Origin: Flaccisagitta enflata
Lineage: Eukaryota > Chaetognatha > Sagittoidea > Aphragmophora
Direction of reading: 5' to 3'
Assembly: GCA_965153355.1 (NCBI GenBank)
Contig: OZ231128.1
Location: forward strand, 33,666,001 to 33,730,000
DNA: 64,000 nt
The translations under genes were made by a program, and so were the position numbers. The notes beneath the pieces are model-generated. The model was not told the origin of the DNA. It saw nothing but the letters and a program-made list of their open reading frames with translations, and did not search any database. Below, in pieces: positions 1 through 11,557 of the stretch. Numbering within the stretch: the first letter of the stretch is position 1; each line of letters opens with the position of its first letter.

Positions 1-1163
<1,163 letters not shown>

Positions 1164-1195
1164 ACGTTGTTTTCAGTTTGTAATCAGTAGTTGTG

Positions 1196-1469
1196 GCCTC
1201 GCTACATAATAGCATGAGGCACTGTTTCTTGTCTGGCCCTTCCCCCGCAGATCCTTACCCAAATTAGTCTATGTAAATAGTACTGGATTTGGGGGGATCT
1301 GGCTAAGAATAGAACTAGCAGGGGGATAGGGTCGTTGTCAGTTTGCCTAGGCATATTTTGAAATACGTTGTGCTGTAGTTGAGTTGTGTTGGGGTCGTGT
1401 CCTTGGCTACATAATAGCATCAAGGGCGTAGGTTCGTCGGGCCCCTCGCTACATAATAGCATGAGGGGC
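1196..1469 (-). repeat. Three covarying stem-loops in the LINE 3' UTR
   Basis: Three hairpins at 1196-1220, 1401-1425 and 1441-1469 share the core GCTACATAATAGCAT. Their outer stems differ but remain complementary: GCCTC/GAGGC, CCTTG/CAAGG and GCCCCTC/GAGGGGC. The core itself can pair GCTA with TAGC around CATAA. Some LINE reverse transcriptases bind 3' UTR stem-loops, so a template-recognition role is possible; that is inference. Confidence 0.7.
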
Positions 1470-1501
1470 TGTCTGCAGTTTGTCTTGGTTGCCTATTGAT
1501 T

Positions 1502-1846
1502 TTAGTTAGGATGAGTCAGATGATTTTGAGTAGGAGATGGGGAAAGATTTGGTGGGCGCTGTGCAGGCAGGATAACATCTAGAGGGCTGCGGTGGGACCG
1601 ATAGATGACTTTTTGATCCTTTGATGTACTTGAGCGGACTAGCTGGATCACTTCTGCCTCTCTTTCACTGATCAATTTGCCCAAAATTGGGTTGCCAACT
1701 TTCATCTTGGTCACCATTTTCAAGCTCAGCCGTAGCAGTCGATCCTTTATCATGGGCAGACATGCACTTTCATGCAATATTTTCAGGCTGACATATCTGG
1801 GCAGTCGGAGACAGGTACGGATGGCTCGATTCTGAATTTTCTGCAT
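1502..1846 (-). pseudogene. LINE ORF2 C-terminal fragment
   Basis: A frame of about 114 residues starting MQKIQNRAIRTCLRLPRYVS, typical of the region after the RT in Jockey/CR1-type ORF2 (the conserved IQNRAIR segment). It sits directly downstream of the RT but in another frame, so a frameshift separates the two parts of what was one polyprotein. It ends at a stop at 1502. It is not an independent gene. Confidence 0.75.
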
Positions 1847-3088
1847 TATGTTGAGTGTACTATCTGGGGAGTGGACAAAACAGACAGACCCATATTCAAA
1901 GATTGACCTGATATAAACTTTGTAAAGTCGGATGAGGATCTTTGAGATAAAGCTTGAATATGATCCTTGAAGTTGAGAGATGGATTGATCTCAACACCAA
2001 GAAATTTTGCCTTAGATACCGGCCTCACTACATCATTAAAAAGGTGGATTGCCAGGTTTTCATCTAGCTTTCCCCGTTTTTTGCTAAGAATGACCAAATT
2101 TGATTTATCTCCATTAAGCTTCACTCGCCACTTACGGCACCACCCTTCTATGGCATTCACAGCCTCCTGGATCTTATGGACAGCCAGTAGTTCAGTCTTG
2201 GCACTGCCACAGACAGCGATATCATCGGCAAATTGGTAATGGCCCGTACCCGTGTCTTCCCCTGTTGGTAGGTCATTCACAGAGATGATGTAGATGAGTG
2301 GGGACAGGCAGCTTCCTTGGGGTGTCCCAGCCCTCAGGTTGACAACTTTAGCGAAGAGCCCCATTTCAGTAACTTGCAGTGTTCTGTCAGTTAGGAATGA
2401 GCTAAGTACCCTGACTATTCTGTCTGGCAAGCCAAGCGTGTTCTTGAGTTTGAACTTGACACCGTCGTGCCAACACTTGTCAAAGGCTGCCTCTGCATCT
2501 AAAAACAAGCTGGCTGTTACTTCTCCTTCTCTGAAACCTTTATGGCTCTCCTCTACAAGTCTCAACAGATGGTCAGAACTCATTTTACCTTTTCTGTAAC
2601 CACTTTGGTTTTTATTGAATATGCCTTCGGACTCAAGAAAATTACTTAGCCTGCCTGCCAGCAGTCTCTCAAATAGTTTTCCTAAGCAGGATAAGAGGGA
2701 TATAGGTCGGTAATTTTTTGCCTGGGATAAATCTTTCCCAGGCTTAGGCACCAATATGGTCTTGGCATGCTTCCAGACCTTAGGAAAGTATCCTATCTTT
2801 ATACAGGCCCCAAAGAACTTCGTTATGTAGGCCAGATAAGAGGGAGGAACCTTCTTTAGGAGGTTGTAGCCAACACCATCATGGCCAGCAGCTGACTTAG
2901 TTTTACATTTCCTAAGGTGGTCGGCCACCTCTTCCACTGTAGGTTGAGTCACCAGTGGAGAGTCATCCCCCTCTTCAGGCTCCAGATATTTGGCGATGGG
3001 GTTAGTATTGAAAGCTATATCATTTTGCCTTATATATCTTTCCACATTTATTTTCCAGCCATCATCAAATCCCTATCAAGTCGTACCA
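1846..3088 (-). pseudogene. LINE reverse transcriptase domain (frameshifted)
   Basis: An open frame of about 400 residues with RT motifs in order: the finger region with KSAAGHDGV, YRPISLLSCLGKLFERLL, the first catalytic aspartate in FLDAEAAFDKCWHDG, the GTPQGSCLSPLIY segment, and the catalytic pair in FADDIAVC, followed by KAKFLGVEI. An ATG lies at 3045, but the same frame continues upstream to about 3085, so that ATG is internal to a truncated ORF2. The last 20 or so residues before the stop at 1846 are out of frame relative to the fragment at 1502-1846. The endonuclease is missing. The RT catalytic residues look intact, but the copy cannot be autonomous. Confidence 0.9.
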
Positions 3089-3111
3089 TTTCAGATAATT
3101 AAAAGATTTGG

Positions 3112-3182
3112 TGCACCGCCCGGGAATCGAACCCGAATCATAAAAATGGGAATCTTGCATGATACCACTACACCAGCGGTGC
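3112..3182 (-). tRNA. tRNA-Gly (anticodon CCC)
   Basis: A 71-nt cloverleaf on the minus strand, without intron. The acceptor stem GCACCGC/GCGGTGC is perfect, followed by discriminator A. An A-box-like TGGTGTAGTGG and a B box GGTTCGATTCC are present. The anticodon loop is TTCCCAT, giving CCC. The anticodon stem CAAGA/TTTTA has a G-T wobble and one C-A mismatch compared with the usual CAAGA/TCTTG, so the gene is either slightly decayed or divergent. It lies next to the truncated end of the LINE. Confidence 0.88.
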
Positions 3183-3319
3183 CCACATGAGACCTATGAG
3201 CTGGCAAACGAATGCTTTCTTTCGTGGCACCATGAATGTTGTCCGCGAAGGCTGACCATGGAATGCAGCTTTCATTCATAACCGAATACTAACCATTGTA
3301 CTGCCGCTGCTCTGCCGCT

Positions 3320-3369
<50 letters not shown>
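3320..3369. repeat. (CT)n microsatellite
   Basis: About 50 bp of CT dinucleotide preceded by a short CTCTGCCGCTG duplication. Confidence 0.95.
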
Positions 3370-3374
<5 letters not shown>

Positions 3375-4580
3375 TGAGCGCTACGCATCTGTAATTTATC
3401 AATAATGTAAAATTTTGGGTGACGCGAAATCGCTTTATTGATATCTGAGCATTACAACCCCTGCCCACCATCAATACTGCCTCTGGCCACCTGCATTAGT
3501 GCCCCTACCCACCTGCGTAACTTTGTATGCCCAGTTCCCACCAGCTAGCGACTACTTATCGGCCGTGCATACGGCCCTGAATCATAATCATTCTTAAATC
3601 ATCGTCATTGCCGTTATTCACGTGAAACGGCACCACCCAAGATTACCCGAGCATCTACAAATACAATCTGCATTTCACAACTCTCCATGTATTCCTACAG
3701 TAAGACCAAGCGAGGGATTTGTTATAGAGCTGAAACCGTTTTAGGAACCATTTTAGGCAGTCTCATGTGTTTGAAATTGAATACAATCGAAATATAATGA
3801 GAATATGATGGAATGATGGATTCAAAATCCAAGAAGAAAAAGAAGTGAAAGAACAAAAGAAAAAAAAAAAGAACAGTGGGACGTTGATATGATTATGAAA
3901 AGCGTGCATCCAAGCCAAACTAAATTTCTTTGATGGTTCCGACATCAAAGTTGCCGACTCCTTTTGTAATCTTTCGAATTTCAATTCTCTGATTCATCAA
4001 ATACTGTCTTTTCACGTTCCATCGCGAATATGACCCCATACCAAGTTGCCAACAAGAGAGCGAAATATTACCATTTATTTCATTCAACTCAACTTCCTCT
4101 CTTATTTCATTATCATCACGAACTTCCTCACAAACAATGAGGAAATGGTGGAGAAAAAACAGACAATTGTGCCACAATTGCGATACATGTACAGTGGGTC
4201 CTCCAATCTTAATCTTATAATATCACTTACAAGTTACAAGCCATTCTCATAAAAACATGCCGTTTTAAAATTACATAGTGCCAACTGCGTTCAATCTGAA
4301 ATAGAATTGAATGCAGTATTCACCTTATGACCAAGCAACTCGGGGTTACAATATCGTCGCGGACGGGTAGGAAAGGGCGTACAATAACGCTAGACACACA
4401 CAACCATACCCTAATAAATCACGAACTTGAATGCGTGAGGGAGGGATCGAGGGGCTCACCAATGGACAGATGCACTGTGGGCTGCATTGTGCACTAGGTG
4501 GCTCATTGGGGATTAACATTACATCTTTTCCATTACATTGTTCCTTATGAAATATACAGAGTGAAAAACATTTTTCTGCA
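3370..4580. other. Intergenic; one weak exon candidate
   Basis: No confident gene. On the minus strand at about 4060-3920 a frame containing SYSRWNVKRQYLMNQRIEIR and ending in a stop at 3920 could be a terminal exon, but no clear acceptor or partner exon was found, so it is not called. Confidence 0.35.
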
Positions 4581-4589
4581 TATTTTCAG

Positions 4590-4740
4590 ATGGTTGGAAC
4601 TCGCTAGTACGCGACTAACGGAAACACGGAAACACGGAAACACGGCTACCCCAATCATGTGCGGGTGGGCAGGGGTCCTATTTGAGGTCACCAGACCATT
4701 TGGGCAGAAGCAGTAGGGTCAAAGAATAAGAATCATAAAA
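4590..4740. mobile_element. Hairpin-tailed interspersed element, degraded
   Basis: Contains ACACGGCTACCCC, then GTGCGGGTGGGCAGGGG and TTTGAGGTCACC, all diagnostic of the HINE-like family best seen at 25238-25440. A partial hairpin CGCTAGTACGCGACTAA lies just before it. Confidence 0.55.
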
Positions 4741-4862
4741 AAAGTAAAATGTGACCGACTGACCAATAGCTTGTACCTAAATGACGAAAAGTGATAGATT
4801 TGGTATTCTACATGCACTTTATGCTGTGGGGCTGTCTTGGGCTCCTGTTAAGATAAGTTTTG

Positions 4863-5295
4863 CCACTAGAATCCTACTATAAGCTTTCCGCGTCTTACCT
4901 TTGGTAAAACCTACCTCTATGGGGAACCAAAAATTTCAAAATGCTTAAATGTCTGTTTTGACTGCAGATTTGAAATCTGCAGAAAAAACTGTTAATTGAA
5001 AGTGCTTTCCTTTTTTCAAAATTCCAACTAGAAGGTGCTTAAAATAAGCGTTGAAGTTTGCAAAACTTACCTTTCTCTTTAATTTCTTTGTAAAATCGCT
5101 GAACTTACCTTTTTGTCATATCTTCAAGATGAATTTTGACTATGATCCCGAAGGAATTTTGAAAAAAGAAAAGCACTTTCAATTATCAGTTTTTCATGCA
5201 GATTTCAAATATGCAGTCAAAAATGGGATTTTAATAACTTGAATTTTTTGGTTTCCTATAGGCTAAAGGAAATTTCAAGGTAAGGCGCGGCCAGC
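4863..5295. mobile_element. Foldback (MITE-like) element
   Basis: The left arm (CGCGTCTTACCTTTGG, then CTATGGGGAACC) and right arm (GGTTTCCTATAGG, then CAAGGTAAGGCGCG) are inverted relative to each other. The AT-rich interior has further internal inverted segments around 4960-5000 and 5170-5210. No coding capacity. Confidence 0.5.
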
Positions 5296-5396
5296 AAGAT
5301 GCAATATTTTCAAACTGCAATTGATGTCATTAGAAGCCCAAGACAGCCCAACAACAAGAACTACTTGTAGAATTCTGATTTTATTGTTTATTGTCA

Positions 5397-5477
5397 TTTC
5401 GGTACAAGCTACTGACCAACCAACCGACCGACGGACAAAGCGGGGTGTAGAGTCGCCTAGCACGCGACTAAAAAGTA
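5397..5477. mobile_element. HINE-like element, hairpin end
   Basis: A (CCAACCGACCGACGG) array, then AAGCGGGGTGTAG, then the hairpin AGTCGCCTAGCACGCGACT and CTAAAAAG. This is the terminal half of the family; the start is missing or degraded. Confidence 0.65.
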
Positions 5478-5788
5478 TGTGTTTAACAAAACATTTAAGT
5501 GTCATCATAAGTACAATTCACCGTTTATATGTCAACATGAACCCTTAAACAGTCTGCCTCTTTCTACATGTGTCCCAAAATTGTCCCATCTAATTCGCTA
5601 CCGTCACTACCGTCGCCATTCTACTACCACCACCGATGCCGCCACTACCGCAACTGATGCCGCCACTGCTACTTACACCGCCCCTTCCCAATTCTTTATC
5701 TACCCTAATTCATCTCAAAAGAGCACAAACTTCCGCTTGACAAATTCATTTCATCAGTTCTAGATTTTCGAAGTTTATCGTACATTTT

Positions 5789-5930
5789 TAGTCGCGGACA
5801 CGCGACTCTACATCTTGCCGTGTCGGCCCCTCCTTCCGTAATATTTATAAATTGTGATCGATTTTCGCATTACTGCTCCTGCCCAACCGTACGCGACTGG
5901 ATTGCCGCGTATCCGACCTTGTTTAAATAG
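5789..5930. mobile_element. HINE-like element (reverse orientation)
   Basis: Starts TTTTTAG with hairpin AGTCGCGGACACGCGACT, then TCTACATCTTGCCGTGTCGG, and ends CTGCCCAACCGTACGCGACT followed by GTATCCGACCTTGTTT. The CGCGACT near the far end matches the hairpin arm. Confidence 0.75.
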
Positions 5931-6111
5931 TTCGCGATAAGGAACGACCTTGTGGGGACTATGGGGAGCGATGGCAAATGCCGATGACGACGACTCACAA
6001 CGGAGACACGCAGACTAGCAGCGTTTTGAGACATTTCAAAGGAACAATAGAACCTCAATTGAGGAGGTGGGGGGGGGGTGGTTAGGGCAAAGTCCATTAG
6101 GCGTCCTAAAT

Positions 6112-6885
6112 TACCCTGTCTTCAAAAGCAACTGATACCAGCAAAAGTTGTATTGTGTGAAAACGATTTATATTTCAAAATTTGGGTTTTTTTCTATCTG
6201 AAAGCATATTTACTGCGGTTTTTTTCATGCCAAATTTCAGCACTTTTTTCCTGCTGGCATAGCCTCTACATTATTTTTTAGTGAAACACCATTTGAGGCA
6301 TTTCAGCTTTTCCTTTCAGACATGAGTGGAGGTGTCCCACTTCAAACCTCTGTAACTTTTAAACGCTCTGAGCTAGAATACTGGTATTGGTCTCAAATTA
6401 AAGATTTTTTGAAAGAGATTACATCAGGTTTAAGAAAAAAGGAATATTTTGCTGTATTCATAACGTTTTTGTATAGTTTTTCACCCTTTTTTCCTGTTCC
6501 ATCAACACTCCATGTAAGAATTTTATCTTTTTTGATTAGAATATCTTATGACTATGCACTTAAAGAAAAAAATCTAAATAAGTAATGAAAATATGCTAGA
6601 TTGGGATAAGTTTTAATTTTCTCAATCAATTTTTTGGCTGTTTGTATATAGTTATTGAGGCCTAACTCTTTTATTTTATGTAAAAATTGGTAGATTTAGT
6701 GGAAAATTTGGGTTTATTTAAAAATGATGTAGAGGCTAAACCAATTAGAAAAAAGTGCTGAAATTTTGCATGAAAAAACCGCAGTAAATATGCTTTCAGA
6801 TAGAAAAAAAAACGAATTTTGAAATATGAATTGTTTTCACACAATACATCTTTTGCTGGTATCAGTTGCTTTTGAAGACAGGGTA
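6112..6885. mobile_element. MITE with about 145-bp terminal inverted repeats
   Basis: The ends TACCCTGTCTTCAAAAGC and its inverse GCTTTTGAAGACAGGGTA bound the element. Inversion continues inward through CAACTGATACCAGCAAAAG and the GCATATTTACTGCGG segment for about 145 bp. The middle is AT-rich with no domain, although one frame is open at 6322-6585. TA dinucleotides at both ends suggest a TA target, not proven. Confidence 0.8.
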
Positions 6886-7518
6886 CGACATTAAATAGTT
6901 GTCATGCCTAAACCCTTCAACAAAGATATAAATTTGGGTAACCATTTACGGCATTTACACAATCTCACCCTCAGAAAACTGCTTGTGGCTGGTGGAGGAT
7001 ATGATGGCATTATCTTAGGTGGTTATCTTACAGTTTTTACATTTTCCTATTCTACCTGTCTGAAACTGAATGCCTACAAATCTACATAATAACCTATACT
7101 TGCCTCTCTCGGCCATTTTTATTCTAAGGCAAAGAATGAAATGGAGCAAAGGGTAACATTGAACATCGATTGCCTCTGGGGCGAATATTTCAGTCAATCG
7201 ATTGTAAAAGGAAAGGCGAGGAGCAACGGACCGTCACAAAGATAGCAGCGATATCAATTCTTATCGCGTGATTTGAAAGAGTTGAGTTTCAGATAGATTT
7301 GTTTGCTCCGATTCTAAATATGAAATCGATTGTAAATCGAGTTGTCACGGATCATTGAATCAGGCGGCGAGATTTGGCAAAAATGGCCCTGAATAACCCT
7401 TACAACAAAAGTGTCACATCGAACAACTAAAGTTGTCACAATCGAATGCATTGAATCATTGAATGCAGAGTTTTTTTTCCGGGGGGAAGGGGACGACTAT
7501 CGTATTCACAAATCATTA

Positions 7519-7822
7519 GTTTTAGTCGCCTGCACGCGACTCTACAACCTGCTCCGTCGGTCGGTCAGTCCGTTGGTCGGTAACACTTTGCTTTTTTTGG
7601 CGTTTACGTGCGTTTTTGACATTGTGTCCTTAGAATGTGTCCCGACATTGTGTCTCCATGTTGTTTCCCGACATTGTGTCTCGGAGTTGTTTCCCGACAT
7701 TGTGTCCCGACATTGTGTCCCAACATTGTGTCCCAACATTGTGACCCAACACTGTGTCCCAATATTGTGTCACAAGTATCACGAGTCTGGCACGCGACTT
7801 ATAGGTGTTGGCCTTGTTCATT
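7519..7822. mobile_element. HINE-like element with internal minisatellite
   Basis: Starts TTTTAG with hairpin AGTCGCCTGCACGCGACT (7524-7541), then TCTACAACCTGCTCCGTCGG and a GGTC array. The far end reads GGCACGCGACTTATAGG followed by TTGGCCTTGTTC. In between, an unusual 12-15 bp minisatellite (7615-7775) has expanded. Confidence 0.75.
7615..7775. repeat. Minisatellite, unit about CATTGTGTCCCGA/CATTGTGTCCCAA
   Basis: Roughly ten imperfect head-to-tail copies of a 12-15 bp unit containing ACATTGTGTCCC. It lies inside the HINE-like element at 7519-7822. The open frames over it are artefacts of the period. Confidence 0.85.
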
Positions 7823-8480
7823 TTGCTCCTCATTTATTCATGATACACTTGCTTATATATCCAGTCTCGTCATCACCGCGTTAGTCAGCTACATGTCACC
7901 GGGGTGGCCACGCAATTTCAAAGATGCGCACAAACTTAAGCACTACCATAGGCTGTAGCCGTAGCAGTATTGACTATCATTTTAACACAATTAAAGTACA
8001 AATCTTTTGCGCTGTGTATTTTTGCACTAAAAAGTAGATGGTTCGAGAAAGGAAGAAAAAGAAAATTATGTTCAGGCGTGTTGAGAAATATTTGATCTGA
8101 TTTCTTTGGAATTGAATTTGATTGTCCTGGGCTTTAATGAAAGTGAAAAAGAAGAGGCCCTGCCTTGGATTCGATCCGGCGGCAGATACTGCCTTTGATC
8201 TTTCCTACGGGTAATTAGACGAAACCGATCAGTTTCAGCTCTCCCAGCGAGAGATAACAGAACAACATGAATAGATGATCAAAAAGAGAGAAAAAAGAAA
8301 AACAATTGAACAAACAATGAAATTGACGAATAATATTTGCTTTGCACTCTCGTGCTTGGCCTTGCGCTGGGCTTGGTTCATCTATCCCCTCATTCTCTCA
8401 TCAAAACCGAACATAAAGAAAACAAAGCGCGTAAATGAATGCATGAGAAGATTTTGATGTGTATCCCTTTCATCTTACTT
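7823..8480. other. Intergenic; weak Pol III-like segment
   Basis: No gene called. The minus strand at about 8158-8260 has GCTGGGAGAGC and a B-box-like GGATCGAATCC about 60 bp apart, which could be a decayed tRNA-derived sequence, but no acceptor stem was found. Confidence 0.3.
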
Positions 8481-8647
8481 CAGTTAAACCCCGCTATAAC
8501 GGATCCAAGAGAAACGGGAATCCGCCTATAACGGATCTAAAAACTACATCTCCTTACATGTCAATTTTTATGAAAAAATTTTGTGGGCCGCCTATAGTAG
8601 ATAAAATTAGTAGGTCCATTGACATCCATTATTGCGCGGTTTAACTG
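8481..8647. mobile_element. MITE, CAGTTAAACCCCGC family
   Basis: The ends CAGTTAAACCCCGCTATAAC and GCGGTTTAACTG are inverted. Total about 167 bp, with GGATCC/GGATCT direct sub-repeats inside. The CAG-type ends and possible TA flank resemble Tc1/mariner or pogo-type MITEs (inference). Related copies lie at 9764 and 27754, with single ends at about 39345 and 41125. Confidence 0.75.
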
Positions 8648-8830
8648 TATATCTTTCCTGTCTATCTGTCAGTCAGTCTGTCTGTCTGTCGCTCTCGACT
8701 TATTACGAGACTTGGTCCATTAGAACAGGTGGATTCAAACGTGTCAAGCCGTCTGTCTGAGTCTTAAAGTGAACAAACGTGTATTGCCGCCTTCACCCCC
8801 CCCTCACACCCCCGGTTAGCTGTTTACTGG

Positions 8831-9070
8831 GCAGCGGCCCCGAAGGAAGCTGAATTAGACATTTCAGCCTTCACATTCAGTGCCCTGAAACTTAAATCCC
8901 TGCATTGATGCTCAAATCCCAGGCTTGAGTCTCAAATCTCAGCCCTGAGGCCCATATCCAAGCCTTTCCACCCAAATTTCAGCCTTGAAGCCCAAATTAT
9001 ATGCTAAAGGTAAAAAGATTCCCCATGATTCCCAATTAGCCTAAACATAGGTCATCAGTTTCTACCTCCC
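8831..9070. repeat. GGGCAGCGGCCCC-family fragment with degenerate tandem repeats
   Basis: Begins GGGCAGCGGCCCCGAAGG and continues into repeats of the type CTCAAATCTCAGCCCTGAGG with a period of about 20 bp. This is the interior pattern of the family best seen at 11558-13012 and 52022-52465. Confidence 0.55.
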
Positions 9071-9134
9071 TCATCCCTATATACACTAAAGGGCATGGGA
9101 TGGGCATGAAATACCACTGACCATCTTATGCTTT

Positions 9135-9750
9135 TGCGACTACTATCTAGAGCATAAATATAACGCCAAAATAAGAATTAGTTGTATTATCAATATAGGA
9201 TTCCTCAAAAAATATTCATATCAAACCAAATCAACACTGTTACTCCCATAGGCCTCAACTACTACCTGATCATGGGTTTTCTACACATTTTTAGACAAAT
9301 TTTAAGTAAGAATACATGGTGCCTCTACCCCTCTTGAAAGCAATTTTAGATTATTTCATAGTTAATATGGCCGGTTCCCCTGTGCTATCATTTCTGACCA
9401 ATATGTATCATTAAGCCAGAAAAATGAAAACAAATCTTCAACATTGTCCTGAGATCCATAAATAAGATTGAAAATATTCAAATCTATCAAATAAATGACA
9501 TTTTTTATACAAGCAGAGATTGACAGAAAACAAGATGAAATAATTTGACTATTTTTCAAAAGGGGTATCACTTTTGTTTTGCTTGCCATTTTTAAACGAC
9601 TTGAGCTAGAAAAATGCCGTTGGTGGCATTTGGTCAGAAATTCGATGTAGTTTCAGAATCTCACTGATTTTTATATGATTTTTTCATTTTTGATGGAGAT
9701 ATTGCTTAAAATGCATGGCGATATATTTATGCTCTAGGTAGTATGCTTTC
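9135..9750. mobile_element. Foldback element
   Basis: The short outer arms CTAGAGCATAAATATA and TATATTTATGCTCTAG are inverted about 600 bp apart. The interior (9560-9660) is similar to 56900-57010, sharing TTTTGTTTTGCTTG, AAACGA, and GAAATTCGATG with a following AGTTTC. A dispersed non-coding family is likely. Confidence 0.5.
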
Positions 9751-9763
9751 CCATTTCCTACTA

Positions 9764-9872
9764 CCGTTGAATCCCGCTCCAGCGGATTTCAAGTATCTGT
9801 TATAGGTCAAATTCTGCTATTACCAAAAGTTGAAAGGACTATGAATTGGCATCAGATAAGACGGGGTTCAAC
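9764..9872. mobile_element. MITE, CAGTTAAACCCCGC family (decayed)
   Basis: The ends GTTGAATCCCGCTCCAGCGG and GGGGTTCAAC are inverted. About 109 bp, related to 8481-8647 and 27754-27934. Confidence 0.6.
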
Positions 9873-10192
9873 TAGATTCCCTAAAGCATATAAGGAACTT
9901 TATTAGCCTACTGCCTAAAAGTTGAACAGTGCCGCATTGTAACTTCCCCCTTTTGCGGTGTAACATCCTCCATTTTCCCTCACCTATCAAACAAAACTCC
10001 TCAAGAGTACTCACCGATCTTAATTGTTTTTTGCCTTTCTCTCAATTTCACTCTTTTTAGCCCCCTCCTCTGTGTGCCTTGCTACACTCTCGTGAGTCTC
10101 GTCTAGGTTTCTCCATGTTTCCCCCGCTGATTTTCTCCTCCTCTGCCTCCTCCCTCTACTCCTCATTTTCCCTCCCCCCGATCTGACACCTC

Positions 10193-10195
<3 letters not shown>

Positions 10196-10233
<38 letters not shown>
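10196..10233. repeat. (TC)n microsatellite
   Basis: About 38 bp of TC dinucleotide. Confidence 0.9.
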
Positions 10234-10236
<3 letters not shown>

Positions 10237-10349
10237 AGCCCCTCCTGGATTCCCTCCCAGGCGGAGCTCTTCACCTTTTCTGGGCCGTCCTTTAATGGCC
10301 GCTACCCCGCCTTCCTCTTCGATCTTCCTCTTCGATTTCTTTCATCATC

Positions 10350-10682
10350 ATCTTCTTCTGCTCTTTCTTCTTCTCTTTCATCTTCTTCTCTTTCTTCTTC
10401 TTCTTCTCTTTCATCTTCTTCTTCTTCTTCTTCTTCTTCTTCTTCTTCTTCTTCTTCTTCTTCTTCTTCTTCTTCTTCTTCTTCTTTCTCTCTCCTGTTA
10501 TTCTCTTTCTTCTTCGCCTCCTTCTCTTTCTCCTTCTGCTCCTTCTTCTTTTCTTTGTTCTTCTTCTTTTTCTCTTTGTTCTTCTTCTTCTTCTTCTTCT
10601 TCTTCTTCTTCTTCTTCTTCTTCTTCTTCTTCTTCTTCTTCTTCTTCTTCTTCTGCTTCTTCTTCTTCTGCTTCTTCTTCCC
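10350..10682. repeat. (TTC)n microsatellite
   Basis: Over 300 bp of TTC/CTT triplet interrupted by CTC and TGC. Long open frames on both strands (Leu/Ser or Glu/Lys runs) come only from the repeat and are not genes. Confidence 0.9.
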
Positions 10683-10846
10683 TTTTTAGTCGCGGACTAG
10701 CGACTCTATAAGAGGCTTTGTCAGTCCGTCCGTCCGTTGGTCGGTCGGTCGGTCCGTGGTGATCGAGTTGGAAAGCATGAAAACACGCATTTCCGCCCCT
10801 GCCCACCCGTCCGCGACTGGTATTGGCCGTGTATCCGGCCTTGTTT
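10683..10846. mobile_element. HINE-like element (reverse orientation), inside the TTC tract
   Basis: Starts TTTTTAG with hairpin AGTCGCGGACTAGCGACT, then TCTATAAGAGGCTTTGTC and a GTCCGTTGGTCGG array, then GCCCCTGCCCACC, CCGCGACTGG and GTGTATCCGGCCTTGTTT. It appears complete and splits a longer CTT tract into two. Confidence 0.85.
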
Positions 10847-11050
10847 CTTCCTCTTCTTCTCTCTCTCCTGTTATTCTCTTTCTTCTCCTTCTTCTTTTTC
10901 TACTTCTTCTTCTCTCTTCTCTCTTCTTCTTCTTCTTCTTCGTCTGCTTCTTTTTCTTCTTCTCCTTCTTCTTCTTATCTTTGTACTTCTCTTTCTTTTT
11001 TTTTTTCATCTTCTTCATCTCTTTCTTCTTCGTCCTCTTCTCTTCTTCCT
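10847..11050. repeat. (TTC)n microsatellite, second half
   Basis: Continuation of the TTC-rich tract on the other side of the inserted element. Confidence 0.85.
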
Positions 11051-11557
11051 ATGGAGCAGCGGCTGAGATCCTTACATGTTCTTCACCTGTTTCCCCCATG
11101 AGAGGACTAAGTCCGGTAGAACATGGTGCACATTGGGGGGTCGGTATCAACCTACTTTGGAAATGCCAATCGGACATATCACCAGACCATGCGCAACAAT
11201 AAAATAACCTGAGAACTAGAAGGAAAAGTTCATGAGATTTTATCATTTATAGTCGTGCCAACCCTACCTTACCCATAGTAAAGTATAGGAGCTTCCTCTT
11301 CCTCTTCCTTCTCCCTATTCATTACCATGTAATTAAGGGGTGTGGCACGACTGTAAATGATATGGTGTGACTCCTTTTTCCTTTTCGTTGTTACCGACCC
11401 CCCCAGTGCACATGTCTCCCCCTCCTTAGGACTTTGTCTTACTTGGACGCCTTTCTGAAGGGACCAAATAAACTTAACAGGCCGCTCAAGCGTCATTATG
11501 GTCAGCGGTTCCCGATGCCCCATTGATATCATTTAGTATTGTAGTGATGAGGTAATG
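11051..11557. other. Intergenic, repeat remnants
   Basis: No gene. Short segments such as TAAGTCCGGTAGAACATGG and GAAACAGGTG-like pieces resemble the GGGCAGCGG family flanks. The copy AGTCGTGCCAACCC has an inverted partner at about 11330. Confidence 0.4.

Larger units (their letters stand above)
1190..3088 (-). mobile_element. 5'-truncated non-LTR retrotransposon (LINE, Jockey/CR1-like)
   Basis: The minus strand carries a reverse transcriptase domain (1846-3088), a C-terminal domain in another frame (1502-1846) and a 3' untranslated part with three stem-loops (1196-1469). No endonuclease domain is present, so the copy is 5' truncated, as is typical of target-primed integration. The truncation point lies about 20 bp from the tRNA-Gly gene at 3112. 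The (AG)n tract at 1057 may be the 3' tail or the target. Placing it in a Jockey/CR1-type clade is inference from the RT motifs; a phylogeny would be needed. Confidence 0.85.

Noticed and set aside
3763-4177. Possible terminal exon on the minus strand
   Set aside because: Composition is plausible in part, but no acceptor with a pyrimidine tract and no partner exon were found.
8158-8260. Possible tRNA (minus strand)
   Set aside because: B-box-like and D-arm-like segments exist, but no acceptor stem or normal anticodon arm could be drawn.
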